A stretch of 13,083 bases of DNA, from NCBI RefSeq assembly GCF_020217025.1, contig NZ_JAIWOF010000214.1:1-13083 (forward strand), given 5' to 3'. A program made the translations under genes and the position numbers. Below the pieces are notes generated by a model. The model had not been told where the DNA came from, searched no databases, and was given only the letters and a program-made list of their open reading frames with translations. Below are positions 6,269 through 13,083 of this stretch, one piece after another. Origin of the DNA: Flavobacterium sp. (GTDB taxonomy: Bacteria > Bacteroidota > Bacteroidia > Flavobacteriales > Flavobacteriaceae). How positions within the stretch are numbered: position 1 is the first letter of the stretch; each line of letters opens with the position of its first letter.

Positions 6269-8770
6269 ATGAGCGATTCTAAAAAAACAAGTACAGGCCT
6301 AACCGATTCAGAAGTAATAGAATCCGCAAAAAAATTCGGCACCAACTCTGTTGAACATCAGAAAAAAAACCATTTTCTGAATTCTATTTTAGATATCGTA
6401 AAAGAACCCATGTTTCTTTTATTATTGACCGCCACTAGCATCTATTTTATAACAGGAGATTATGGCGATGGAATTTTCATGGCTATTGCGATTATTTTTG
6501 TAGTAGCTATTTCGGTTTTTCAAGAATCTAGAAGTCGTAATGCGATTGAAGCTTTAAAAAAACTAACCCAACCGAAATGTAAAGTCATTAGAAACAGTCA
6601 ACTAATTGAAATTCCAACCGAAGAAATTGTTATTGGCGATTGTGTTCAATTGGAAGAAGGCGCTTTTATTCCTGCTGATGGAATTATTCTTTCATCCAAC
6701 GATTTTTCGGTCAACGAATCTATTTTAACGGGTGAATCTTTAGCTGTATTTAAGTCAAATGAATCCGAAAATAAACAAGTTTTTCAAGGAACGATTGTTG
6801 CTTCTGGTCTAGCGATTTGTGAAGTAACTGCAATTGGAAATAAAACGCAACTAGGAAAAATTGGTTCCAGCTTAAATGCAATTGAAGAAGAAAAAACGCC
6901 TTTGCAAATTCAAATCGGGAATTTCGTTACCAAAATGTCGATTATTGGTTTGGTCATATTTGCTATTGTTTGGGCGATTAATTACTACAACTCTGGATTA
7001 GTTTTGGATAGTTTATTAAAGGCTCTAACCTTAGCAATGAGCGTTATTCCAGAGGAAATTCCAGTGGCATTTACCACGTTTATGGCATTAGGTGCTTGGC
7101 GTTTGATGAAAATGGGCATCATTACCAAACAAACCAAAACCGTTGAAACTCTTGGAAGTGCTACCGTTATTTGCACCGATAAAACAGGAACGATTACCGA
7201 AAACCGAATGAGTTTAGCCGAATTGTATCTTTTTAAATCTAATTCGATAGTTGCAACCTCTCAAAAACTAAATCCCGAAGCTGAAGAAGTATTGAATTAC
7301 TCCATGTGGTCGAGCGAACCCATTCCGTTTGATGCGATGGAAATTGCGATACATGAAGCGTATTCTAATTTTGAAAGTGAAGACGAACGACCTCATTTTA
7401 AAATGGTTCACGAATATCCTTTAAGCGGAAAACCACCGATGATGACACACGTTTTTGAAAACGAATCGGGTAAAAAAATCATCGCTGCTAAAGGTGCTCC
7501 TGAAGCTTTAATCGCAGTCAGTCATTTAACTGAAACAGAAAAAAATCAGATTTTAGAGGCGATGAAAGCCATGATGCAAAAAGGATTCCGAGTTTTAGGC
7601 GTTGGTGTTTCGGACTTTGAAGGAACAGATTATCCAGCAACCCAACAAGAATTAAAGTTCCATTTTAAAGGTTTAGTTGCTTTTTATGACCCACCAAAAC
7701 AGAACATTCAAGCGGTTTTTGAAACGTTTTACAAAGCAGGAATTCAAGTAAAAATCGTAACAGGTGATAATGCAGAAACTACAACAACTATTGCAAAACA
7801 AGTCGGGTTTAAAAACGCCGATAAAGTATTGAATGGCAACGAATTAATGGCAATGGATGAAGCGACTTTGAAGGAAAAAGTAATGGAAACTGCGATTTTC
7901 ACTAGAATGTTTCCAGAAGCAAAATTGAGAATCATCAAAGCTTTAAAAGCTAACAATCAAATCGTAGCCATGACAGGCGATGGTGTAAATGACGGACCTG
8001 CTTTAAAATCAGCACATATCGGAATTGCGATGGGTAAAAAAGGTACCGAAATTGCCAAACAAGCAGCCAATTTAATTCTAATCGACGACAACTTCGAGCG
8101 AATGACGGATGCCATTGCGATGGGAAGAAAAATCTACCTCAACCTGAAAAAAGCGATTCAATACATCATTTCAATTCATATTCCGATTATCTTAATTGTA
8201 TTTATTCCACTGGCTTTGGGTTGGATATACCCAAATATTTTCACACCGGTTCACATTATTTTCTTAGAAATTATCATGGGTCCAACTTGCTCCATCATTT
8301 ACGAAAACGAACCGATGGAAGACAATCTGATGCTGCAAAAACCAAGACCGCTAACAACCACTTTCTTTAATTTCAAAGAAGTATTGATTAGCATCATTCA
8401 AGGATTGGTAATTACGTTAGGATTGTTATTCATTTACCAATACGCCATCGGAGAAAACATGCCCGAAAACGGCACTAGAACCTTGATTTTCTTAACTTTA
8501 ATTACTTCCAATATCGTATTAACATTGGCGAATCGTTCGTTCTATTATTCGATTTTCAAAACGATTCAGTACAAAAATAATTTGGTAGGATTGATTATTG
8601 GAGTAACCATTGTATTGACAGGACTACTATTGTTCATTCCTGCATTTTCAAAGTTCTTCTTATTTGAAATGGTAAGTGGTTTCCAAATAGGTTTATGCGT
8701 TTTAGTGGGAAGTATTTCGGTACTTTGGGTCGAAATTTACAAAGCGTTTAAACGAAGAAAGACTGATTAA
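6269..8770 (+). CDS. P2-type cation-translocating ATPase (Ca2+-ATPase-like)
   Basis: This predicted inner-membrane pump of 833 residues uses ATP to move a cation, probably Ca2+ or another divalent ion. An N-terminal cation-ATPase domain (TGLTDSEVIESAKKFG) is followed by two membrane segments. The actuator domain has TGES at 154-157. M4 carries PEEIP at 261-265, in place of SERCA-type PEGLP. The phosphorylation site is DKTGT with Asp304. KGAPE (408-412) marks the nucleotide domain, with TGD at 498-500 and GDGVND at 570-575 as the hinge, and a C-terminal block of hydrophobic segments follows. The M6 region reads FLEIIMGPTCSIIYENEP. The ATG at 6269 is preferred over an in-frame TTG at 6245, because Cation_ATPase_N-like sequence begins soon after it. 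The stop overlaps that of the convergent downstream gene. Ion specificity is uncertain. Confidence 0.92.
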   Translation: MSDSKKTSTGLTDSEVIESAKKFGTNSVEHQKKNHFLNSILDIVKEPMFLLLLTATSIYFITGDYGDGIFMAIAIIFVVAISVFQESRSRNAIEALKKLTQPKCKVIRNSQLIEIPTEEIVIGDCVQLEEGAFIPADGIILSSNDFSVNESILTGESLAVFKSNESENKQVFQGTIVASGLAICEVTAIGNKTQLGKIGSSLNAIEEEKTPLQIQIGNFVTKMSIIGLVIFAIVWAINYYNSGLVLDSLLKALTLAMSVIPEEIPVAFTTFMALGAWRLMKMGIITKQTKTVETLGSATVICTDKTGTITENRMSLAELYLFKSNSIVATSQKLNPEAEEVLNYSMWSSEPIPFDAMEIAIHEAYSNFESEDERPHFKMVHEYPLSGKPPMMTHVFENESGKKIIAAKGAPEALIAVSHLTETEKNQILEAMKAMMQKGFRVLGVGVSDFEGTDYPATQQELKFHFKGLVAFYDPPKQNIQAVFETFYKAGIQVKIVTGDNAETTTTIAKQVGFKNADKVLNGNELMAMDEATLKEKVMETAIFTRMFPEAKLRIIKALKANNQIVAMTGDGVNDGPALKSAHIGIAMGKKGTEIAKQAANLILIDDNFERMTDAIAMGRKIYLNLKKAIQYIISIHIPIILIVFIPLALGWIYPNIFTPVHIIFLEIIMGPTCSIIYENEPMEDNLMLQKPRPLTTTFFNFKEVLISIIQGLVITLGLLFIYQYAIGENMPENGTRTLIFLTLITSNIVLTLANRSFYYSIFKTIQYKNNLVGLIIGVTIVLTGLLLFIPAFSKFFLFEMVSGFQIGLCVLVGSISVLWVEIYKAFKRRKTD

Positions 8771-9630
8771 TGAAATTCACCAAATAGTTTAGTTGCTTCA
8801 TTATAAGCGCTTTCAAAACTCATTGGACTCGTGTTCGTATTCTCTCTTTTGGTAGTGAAATACGACAACAATTTCTCTGTAGGCATGTTTCCTGTTAAGT
8901 CGTCTTTTGCCATTGGACAGCCGCCAAAACCTTGAATCGCGCCATCATAACGACGACAACCCGCGTTGTAAGCCGCATCAATTTTCTCAAACCATTTGTC
9001 TGGCGTTGTGTGAAGATGTGCTCCAAATTCGATGTTTGGATATTTCGGAATCAAATTAGAAAACAAATAATCAATTACTTCAGGAGTCGAACTTCCAACG
9101 GTATCAGAAAGCGATAGGATTTTCACACCCATATTCGCTAATTTTTCGGTCCATTCGCCCACAATTTCAACATTCCATGGATCTCCATACGGATTTCCGA
9201 AGCCCATTGAAATATAAGTCACGACTTCTTTATTCGATTTATCTGCGATTTCTAAAATCTCTTGTAATGTCACTAAACTTTCCGCAATCGTTTTGTGCGT
9301 ATTTCGCATTTGAAAGTTCTCAGAAATCGAAAAAGGAAAACCTAAATATTGAATTTCCTTATGAATCGAAGCGTTTTGTGCACCTTGTGTATTGGCGATA
9401 ATCGCTAATAATTTGCTGTTGGTAGCAGACAAATCCAATTGAGCCAATACGTCAACCGTATCTTGCATTTGCGGAATCGCTTTTGGCGAAACAAAACTTC
9501 CAAAATCAATAGTATCAAAGCCTACACGCAATAGAGATTGGATGTATTTTACCTTTTTTTCAGTAGGAATAAACGGTTTAATGCCTTGCATGGCATCACG
9601 CGGACATTCGATGATTTTGATTTCGTTCAT
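8767..9630 (-). CDS. Hydroxymethylglutaryl-CoA lyase family protein
   Basis: This is a 287-residue cytosolic TIM-barrel enzyme of the HMGL-like family. HMG-CoA lyase itself splits HMG-CoA into acetoacetate and acetyl-CoA at the end of leucine breakdown. Conserved features are PRD with Arg11-Asp12, GSFVSPKAIPQM at 44-55, the metal-binding HLH (His205, His207), and GFGGCPMAKDDLTGN with Cys238, matching human Cys266 in the loop signature. Several positions differ from the classical enzyme. DGLQ reads DAMQ, the glutamate matching human Glu72 is Asp42, and the HDTYGQ block reads HTTPDK. It is therefore a divergent branch, and its substrate could differ. The gene starts 19 bases after the pyrD stop on the same strand and probably shares its promoter. 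Its own stop overlaps that of the convergent ATPase gene by 4 bases, leaving no room for a separate terminator. Confidence 0.85.
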   Translation of the reverse strand: MNEIKIIECPRDAMQGIKPFIPTEKKVKYIQSLLRVGFDTIDFGSFVSPKAIPQMQDTVDVLAQLDLSATNSKLLAIIANTQGAQNASIHKEIQYLGFPFSISENFQMRNTHKTIAESLVTLQEILEIADKSNKEVVTYISMGFGNPYGDPWNVEIVGEWTEKLANMGVKILSLSDTVGSSTPEVIDYLFSNLIPKYPNIEFGAHLHTTPDKWFEKIDAAYNAGCRRYDGAIQGFGGCPMAKDDLTGNMPTEKLLSYFTTKRENTNTSPMSFESAYNEATKLFGEFH

Positions 9631-9649
9631 AGCTTCAAAGATAGAAATT

Positions 9650-10669
9650 TTAGCTGTTTTCCAAAATCTTTTTGTTGATTGCTTTTACTAAAGCCGGACC
9701 TTCGTAAATAAATCCAGTATAAAGCTGAACCAAACTTGCACCTGCATTTAATTTTTCAATCGCATCTTCAGCCGTATGAATTCCTCCTACTCCTATGATT
9801 GGGAACGACTTATTACTTTTTTCTGAAAGAAAACGAATCACTTCAGTAGAACGTTTCGTTAATGGTTTTCCAGATAATCCGCCCATTTCTGATTTGTTTT
9901 CCGATTGCAAGCCTTCACGAGAAATTGTAGTATTTGTAGCAATTACTCCAGCGATTTTAGTTTCGTTTACAATATCAATGATGTCTAAAAGCTGCTCATC
10001 GGTTAAATCGGGAGCGATTTTTAGTAAAATTGGTTTTTGTTTTGGTTTTGCGTTGTTTTGATTTTGAAGCGTTTGTAACAACTCTGTCAAAGGTTTTTTA
10101 TCTTGTAATTCACGAAGATTTGGTGTGTTTGGCGAACTCACATTCACCACAAAATAATCTACATATGGAAACAAAGCTTCAAAACAGATTTCGTAATCTT
10201 TTACCGCTTCTTCGTTTGGCGTGACTTTATTTTTACCGATGTTTCCACCAATTAAAACACCTTTATTTTTTTTCAAACGTTCGACTGCTTCTTTCACTCC
10301 ACCATTATTAAACCCCATTCGGTTGATAATCGCATTGTCTTCTTTTAAGCGAAACAAACGTTTTTTAGGATTTCCTTCTTGCCCAACAGGCGTCAATGTT
10401 CCAATTTCAATAAATCCGAAACCAAAATTCGATAATTCTTTATATAACTTCGCATCTTTATCAAAACCTGCCGCTAATCCAACTGGATTCTTGAATTTAA
10501 TTCCGAAAACTTCGCGCTCTAAACGAGCATCTTTTACTTCGTAAAGCGCTTGAAATAAACTTGAAAAACCTGGAATTTTATTCAGAAAACGAATGAATGA
10601 AAAGGTATAATAATGTACTTTTTCTGGATCGAAACAGAAAAGTAACGGACGAATGAAGATTTTATACAT
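9650..10669 (-). CDS. pyrD: Dihydroorotate dehydrogenase (quinone), class 2
   Basis: PyrD oxidises dihydroorotate to orotate using FMN and passes electrons to quinone at the inner membrane; it is the fourth step of UMP synthesis. The 339-residue length and the N-terminal amphipathic extension ([20 protein letters not shown]) are typical of class 2, like E. coli [20 protein letters not shown]. Core motifs are [33 protein letters not shown], the catalytic base in [13 protein letters not shown] (Ser179), [14 protein letters not shown], and the FMN phosphate loop IGVGGI with [13 protein letters not shown]. The frame stays open upstream to an ATG at 10741. The start at 10669 is chosen because it matches the family N-terminus and lies just downstream of a -7 element. 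It heads a probable two-gene unit with the HMG-CoA-lyase-like gene. Confidence 0.97.
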   Translation of the reverse strand: MYKIFIRPLLFCFDPEKVHYYTFSFIRFLNKIPGFSSLFQALYEVKDARLEREVFGIKFKNPVGLAAGFDKDAKLYKELSNFGFGFIEIGTLTPVGQEGNPKKRLFRLKEDNAIINRMGFNNGGVKEAVERLKKNKGVLIGGNIGKNKVTPNEEAVKDYEICFEALFPYVDYFVVNVSSPNTPNLRELQDKKPLTELLQTLQNQNNAKPKQKPILLKIAPDLTDEQLLDIIDIVNETKIAGVIATNTTISREGLQSENKSEMGGLSGKPLTKRSTEVIRFLSEKSNKSFPIIGVGGIHTAEDAIEKLNAGASLVQLYTGFIYEGPALVKAINKKILENS

Positions 10670-10688
10670 AGTGTGTTGTGTTGTGGTA

Positions 10689-10696
10689 CAAAAGTA
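10689..10696 (-). promoter_or_regulatory. pyrD promoter -7 element
   Basis: Read on the - strand, TACTTTTG is an exact match to TAnnTTTG. It would start transcription near 10683, about 14 bases before the pyrD ATG. The nearest upstream TTG is only 14 bases away, shorter than the usual spacing of about 19, so no convincing -33 element is seen. Its position supports the 10669 start for pyrD, because an ATG at 10741 would lie upstream of the promoter. Confidence 0.55.
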
Positions 10697-10814
10697 AGAA
10701 AATGCTATTCCAAAAAAAAGTATTGATGCATTTTGTAACAATAAAAGATTTGGTGCGTATAATTAGCAAGAACAAATTCAAGTGCAAGAACAATTTTAAA
10801 AAATTTATTTAGGA

Positions 10815-10881
10815 ACACGGATTGAAGAAATTAAAAAATTAAAAAAATCTGTTTAAATTTCTCAAATCTGTGTCATCTGTG
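10815..10881. repeat. Imperfect intergenic inverted repeat with a short direct repeat
   Basis: The left arm at 10815-10832 (ACACGGATTGAAGAAATT) pairs with the right arm at 10856-10873 (AATTTCTCAAATCTGTGT) at 15 of 18 positions plus one G-T pair, around a 23-base AT-rich loop. ATCTGTG in the right arm (10866-10872) is repeated at 10875-10881. The 269-base spacer between pyrD and the thioredoxin-like gene holds no gene. From memory, similar 'AATCTGTGTCATCTGTG' stretches are scattered between genes in flavobacterial genomes, so this may be a dispersed intergenic repeat. That was not checked. Confidence 0.6.
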
Positions 10882-10910
10882 ATCCAAAAAAATAATTAAG
10901 CATATTCAAA

Positions 10911-10931
10911 ATTCTAATTTCTAAATTCTAA
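10911..10931. repeat. Three tandem 7-base units (WTTCTAA)
   Basis: ATTCTAA, TTTCTAA and ATTCTAA follow one another without gaps and end 7 bases before the ATG of the thioredoxin-like gene. They cover the place where promoter or translation signals would be expected. No function is evident, and simple AT-rich tandem units can arise by slippage. Confidence 0.5.
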
Positions 10932-10938
10932 CTTAACA

Positions 10939-11493
10939 ATGGCTCAAACTCCTTCTAACATGTTACCACTAGGCACGATTGCTCCTGATTTCAATTTGAG
11001 AGATACCAATGCTACCGATTTTAAAACGTTTGCTGATTGCAAAGGTGAAAAAGGGACGGTGGTAATGTTCATTTGCAATCATTGTCCATTTGTACATCAT
11101 GTGATGGACGAGGTAATTCGTGTGGTAAACGATTATCGTGTTCAGGGAATAGGTTTTGTGGCGATTTCGAGCAACGATGTAGTCAAATATCCACAAGATG
11201 CTCCTGAATTAATGACTGAATTTGCCTTTGAAAATGGGTTTGAATTTCCTTATTTATACGACGAAACACAAGAAGTAGCCAAAGCCTACGATGCCGCTTG
11301 CACCCCTGATTTTTATCTTTTCGACAACCAAAATAAGTTAGTTTACCGCGGCCAATTAGACGACAGCCGACCAGGAAATGGTATTCCATTAAGTGGTTCT
11401 GATTTGCGAAGTGCTATTGACGGTGTGGTGATGAATCGATTAATTAATCCAGAACAGAAACCGAGTATTGGGTGTAATATTAAGTGGAAGTAA
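10939..11493 (+). CDS. Thioredoxin-fold protein with CNHC motif (AhpC/TSA-like)
   Basis: This 184-residue protein has a thioredoxin/peroxiredoxin fold. The N-terminal LGTIAPDFNLRDT resembles the start of AhpC/TSA and ResA-like domains. VVMFICNHCPFVHHV holds a CXXC pair, Cys46-Asn-His-Cys49, at the redox-active position. Later come YLYDETQEVAKAYDAACTPD, with the expected cis-proline Pro123 after Cys121-Thr122, then FYLFDNQNKLVYRGQLDDSRPG. A further Cys179 lies near the end in IGCNIKWK. No signal peptide or membrane segment is seen, so it is probably cytoplasmic. It belongs to a widespread thioredoxin family protein group; the partner and exact reaction (thiol-disulfide exchange or peroxide reduction) are unknown. 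The start is the only good ATG. No consensus promoter was found upstream. Confidence 0.85.
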   Translation: MAQTPSNMLPLGTIAPDFNLRDTNATDFKTFADCKGEKGTVVMFICNHCPFVHHVMDEVIRVVNDYRVQGIGFVAISSNDVVKYPQDAPELMTEFAFENGFEFPYLYDETQEVAKAYDAACTPDFYLFDNQNKLVYRGQLDDSRPGNGIPLSGSDLRSAIDGVVMNRLINPEQKPSIGCNIKWK

Positions 11494-11516
11494 TTTTTTT
11501 ATCTCGTTAGTTTACT

Positions 11517-11524
11517 TAACTTTG
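11517..11524 (+). promoter_or_regulatory. -7 promoter element upstream of the intergenic RNA
   Basis: TAACTTTG matches the Bacteroidetes -7 consensus TAnnTTTG exactly and lies 24 bases past the stop of the thioredoxin-like gene. The usual -33 position holds a T-run rather than TTG. The start of transcription would be near 11530, producing the structured leader that follows. Confidence 0.5.
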
Positions 11525-11529
11525 TACTC

Positions 11530-11680
11530 AAATTAAATTCATTCATTTTGAAATACCTAGTTTCAAATATCACTTTAATTTCAAATACTATTACAAAAGT
11601 AGTAGCATTTACACACAGCAAGGCCTTTATCAATTAGGCCTCCGTCTATCCTATTCCTAATTCTCAGACGGAGGATTTTT
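11530..11680 (+). ncRNA. Structured leader or small RNA ending in an intrinsic terminator
   Basis: About 150 bases between the -7 element and a strong terminator contain several stems. TTTGAAA (11547-11553) pairs with TTTCAAA (11561-11567). A weaker TACTA/TAGTA pair lies around 11586-11604. AGGCCT (11621-11626) pairs with a second AGGCCT (11636-11641) around a 9-base loop. The last 3 bases of that stem overlap the left arm of the terminator, so the two structures compete for these bases. A 29-codon frame beginning with TTG at 11548 ends with TAG at 11635-11637, inside the competing stem, as in leader-peptide attenuators. However, it has no ATG and no run of one amino acid. It could be an attenuator for the downstream gene or an independent small RNA. 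No known RNA family was recognised. Confidence 0.45.
11639..11680 (+). terminator. Intrinsic terminator upstream of the glutamate-synthase-like gene
   Basis: CCTCCGTCT (11639-11647) and AGACGGAGG (11666-11674) make a perfect 9-bp GC-rich stem, standing out in this AT-rich DNA. The stem is followed by ATTTTT, and the loop is 18 bases. It lies 68 bases before the ATG at 11749, so unless bypassed it would block transcription coming from the thioredoxin-like gene or from the 11517 promoter. Confidence 0.82.
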
Positions 11681-11704
11681 ACTTATAACATTTTCTATTC
11701 ATTT

Positions 11705-11719
11705 CAGAAGTATCTTCTG
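11705..11719 (+). other. Small hairpin in the leader of the glutamate-synthase-like gene
   Basis: CAGAAG (11705-11710) and CTTCTG (11714-11719) form a 6-bp stem with a 3-base loop, followed about 10 bases later by a run of eight T residues. It lies between the stronger terminator and the ATG. It could be a second weak terminator or an mRNA stem. With so short a stem, chance is possible. Confidence 0.35.
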
Positions 11720-11748
11720 TAATCATTATTTTTTTTAATTCTAGTAAC

Positions 11749-13032
11749 ATGTCGCAAAAAAAACTTTTGGGAAAATTATATGCACGCCATATAATTTGGT
11801 TAATCACGTTATCATTTTTGATGGGAACTCTTTTTTTGGTTGCGTATTATAAAGTGCATCCTGTTTTCTTATTTGCTCCTTTTCTAATGCTTGTTCTAGT
11901 AACTATCGACAGCTTTCAATCTAAGCATTCGGTACGCAGAAATTATCCATTAGTAGGACGTTTACGTTATTTATTTGAATCGGTTCGTCCTGAATTTCGC
12001 CAATACTTTTTTGAAGGTGAATTGGATGGAAAACCTTTTAACAGAAGACAACGTTCTATTGTATATCAAAGAGCGAAAAACGAAAAACAAACCATTTCGT
12101 TTGGAATGCAAGATGAACCTAACAGAATTGGTTATGAATGGGCTGCACATTCGATTTACCCTAAAAAGAACGATTTCAGTCAATTTCGAGTAACAATAGG
12201 AAATTCGCAATGTTCAAAACCGTATAGTGCTAGTATTTTCAATATTAGTGCAATGAGTTATGGAGCCTTGAGTAAAACTGCCATTTCTTCTCTAAACGAA
12301 GGAGCTAAAATGGGAAATTTTGCCCACAATACAGGAGAAGGAGGAATCAGTGATTACCATTTAAAAGGAGGTGACTTGATTTGGCAAATTGGAACAGGAT
12401 ATTTTGGTTGTAGAGATGGAAAAGGACATTTCAATGACGCTCTTTTTGTTGAAAAAGCCAATTTAAAAGAAGTAAAAATGATTGAAATTAAACTTTCGCA
12501 AGGAGCTAAACCTGGTCACGGAGGTTTACTTCCAGCCGAAAAAAACACACCAGAAATCGCACGAATTAGAGCCTTAGAACCGCACAAAACCGTTCATTCG
12601 CCATCAGCACATACAGCGTTTTCAAATGCTACTGAGTTATTGTATTTCATACAGAAATTGCGAAACTTATCTAATGGAAAACCGGTTGGATTTAAGATTT
12701 GTATTGGTAAAAAAGATGAATTTACTGAAATCATACAGGCAATGTTAAACACTAACATCCTTCCTGATTTCATTACCATTGACGGTGCTGAAGGAGGAAC
12801 AGGAGCTGCTCCACTAGAATTCATTGATTATATGGGAATGGCTTTATCCGATGCACTTGTCTTTGCTCACAAATCGTTGGTAGATTATGGCTTACGAAGC
12901 GAAATTAAAATTCTAGCTTCAGGAAAAATAATATCCGCTTTTGATATTGCTAAAAACATGTCTTTAGGCGCCGATGCTTGTTACAGCGCTCGCGGAATGA
13001 ACTGTGTTTTTTTCCAAATTTATTTTAGTTAA
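11749..13032 (+). pseudogene. FMN-binding glutamate synthase family protein, C-terminus lost
   Basis: This is the glutamate-synthase FMN/synthase domain as a stand-alone protein with two N-terminal membrane segments (about residues 14-33 and 37-53). Conserved blocks are FNISAMSYGALSKTAI, NTGEGGISDYHLKGG (Gly196 onward), KLSQGAKPGHGG and IDGAEGGTGAAP (344-355), typical of the barrel that binds FMN and the iminoglutarate intermediate. Single-domain members of this family are not complete glutamate synthases, and their reaction is poorly defined. The frame follows the family up to GADACYSARGM (Met417). It then reads NCVFFQIYFS and stops at 427. Relatives normally continue for about 100 residues, including a cysteine-containing segment like CPTGVATQ that supplies iron-sulfur ligands in glutamate synthases. 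That part is missing, so the product is probably non-functional. The likely cause is an insertion near 13000. Confidence 0.75.
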
Positions 13033-13083
13033 TTTTCACTGAATAATATTCTTTTTTTGTTGCAATCGCAAAAGCTTGTTTTA
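13001..13083. mobile_element. Probable end of an inserted element (insertion sequence), cut by the window edge
   Basis: The sequence changes abruptly at about 13000, in the middle of a highly conserved part of the glutamate-synthase-like gene. The new DNA starts near ACTGTGTTTTTTTCC and continues AT-rich to the window end. On the opposite strand it contains an open frame (13083 to 13025) that closes with TAA, about 25 bases inside the breakpoint, as expected for a transposase gene ending next to a terminal inverted repeat. Neither the other end nor a target duplication is visible, and the family cannot be named. Confidence 0.45.
13025..13083 (-). CDS. Possible C-terminal fragment of a transposase
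   Basis: Read on the - strand from the window edge, the frame gives KQAFAIATKKEYYSVKIN and then TAA (13027-13025). The Lys-rich, mixed composition and ordinary codons look like protein, but 18 residues are too few for a family call. Another frame on the same strand is also open over nearly this length. Its position at the edge of a presumed insertion is the main reason for suggesting a transposase end. Confidence 0.3.
   Translation of the reverse strand, partial: KQAFAIATKKEYYSVKIN

Noticed and set aside
10221..10544. A 107-codon open frame on the + strand opposite pyrD.
   Set aside because: It is fully antisense to a well-conserved gene, has no family resemblance, and is the kind of open frame expected by chance opposite coding DNA.
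10670..10741. A 24-residue N-terminal extension of pyrD starting at an ATG at 10741.
   Set aside because: The family N-terminus begins at the Met encoded at 10669, and a consensus -7 element lies between the two starts, so the extension would be untranscribed.
1..13083. CRISPR arrays, tRNA or rRNA genes, toxin-antitoxin pairs or defence genes.
   Set aside because: No regularly spaced repeats, no recognisable tRNA or rRNA sequence, and no proteins of those classes were seen on either strand.

Overview
The window looks like chromosomal DNA from a member of the Flavobacteriaceae, most likely a Flavobacterium-type organism. The base composition is strongly AT-rich and the genes start at A-rich sites without clear Shine-Dalgarno sequences. 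Upstream elements match the Bacteroidetes -7 consensus TAnnTTTG in front of guaB, pyrD and a short intergenic RNA. The protein sequences also fit Bacteroidetes housekeeping and membrane families.

Layout, left to right. Positions 1-945 hold the 3' part of purB (+). Fourteen bases later comes a lipoprotein polysaccharide deacetylase (960-1736, +), and the apparent purB terminator lies inside its signal-peptide codons. Next are a Kef/YbaL-type monovalent cation:proton antiporter (1811-4048, +) and a small secreted CAP-domain protein (4100-4609, +). A two-way terminator separates these from guaB (4683-6155, -). A divergent intergenic region leads to a P2-type cation ATPase (6269-8770, +). Its stop codon overlaps that of a convergent HMG-CoA-lyase-like gene (8767-9630, -), which sits 19 bases downstream of pyrD (9650-10669, -) and probably shares its transcript. 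A repeat-bearing spacer precedes a thioredoxin-fold protein (10939-11493, +). A structured, terminator-ended leader or small RNA (about 11530-11680) lies between it and an FMN-binding glutamate-synthase-domain protein (11749 onward, +). That last gene departs from its family after Ala-Arg-Gly-Met, near position 13000, and the final 83 bases look like the end of an inserted element.

Functionally, purB, guaB and pyrD cover adenylate/IMP, guanylate and pyrimidine synthesis, but they are in separate units. The antiporter and the P-type ATPase are two ion transporters with no visible link. I see no defence locus, CRISPR array, tRNA, rRNA or biosynthetic cluster. Most of the window is ordinary core genome. 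The points worth a second look are the terminator inside a signal peptide, the 11.5-11.7 kb leader RNA, the altered active site of the HMG-CoA-lyase-like enzyme, and the disrupted glutamate-synthase-like gene at the right edge.
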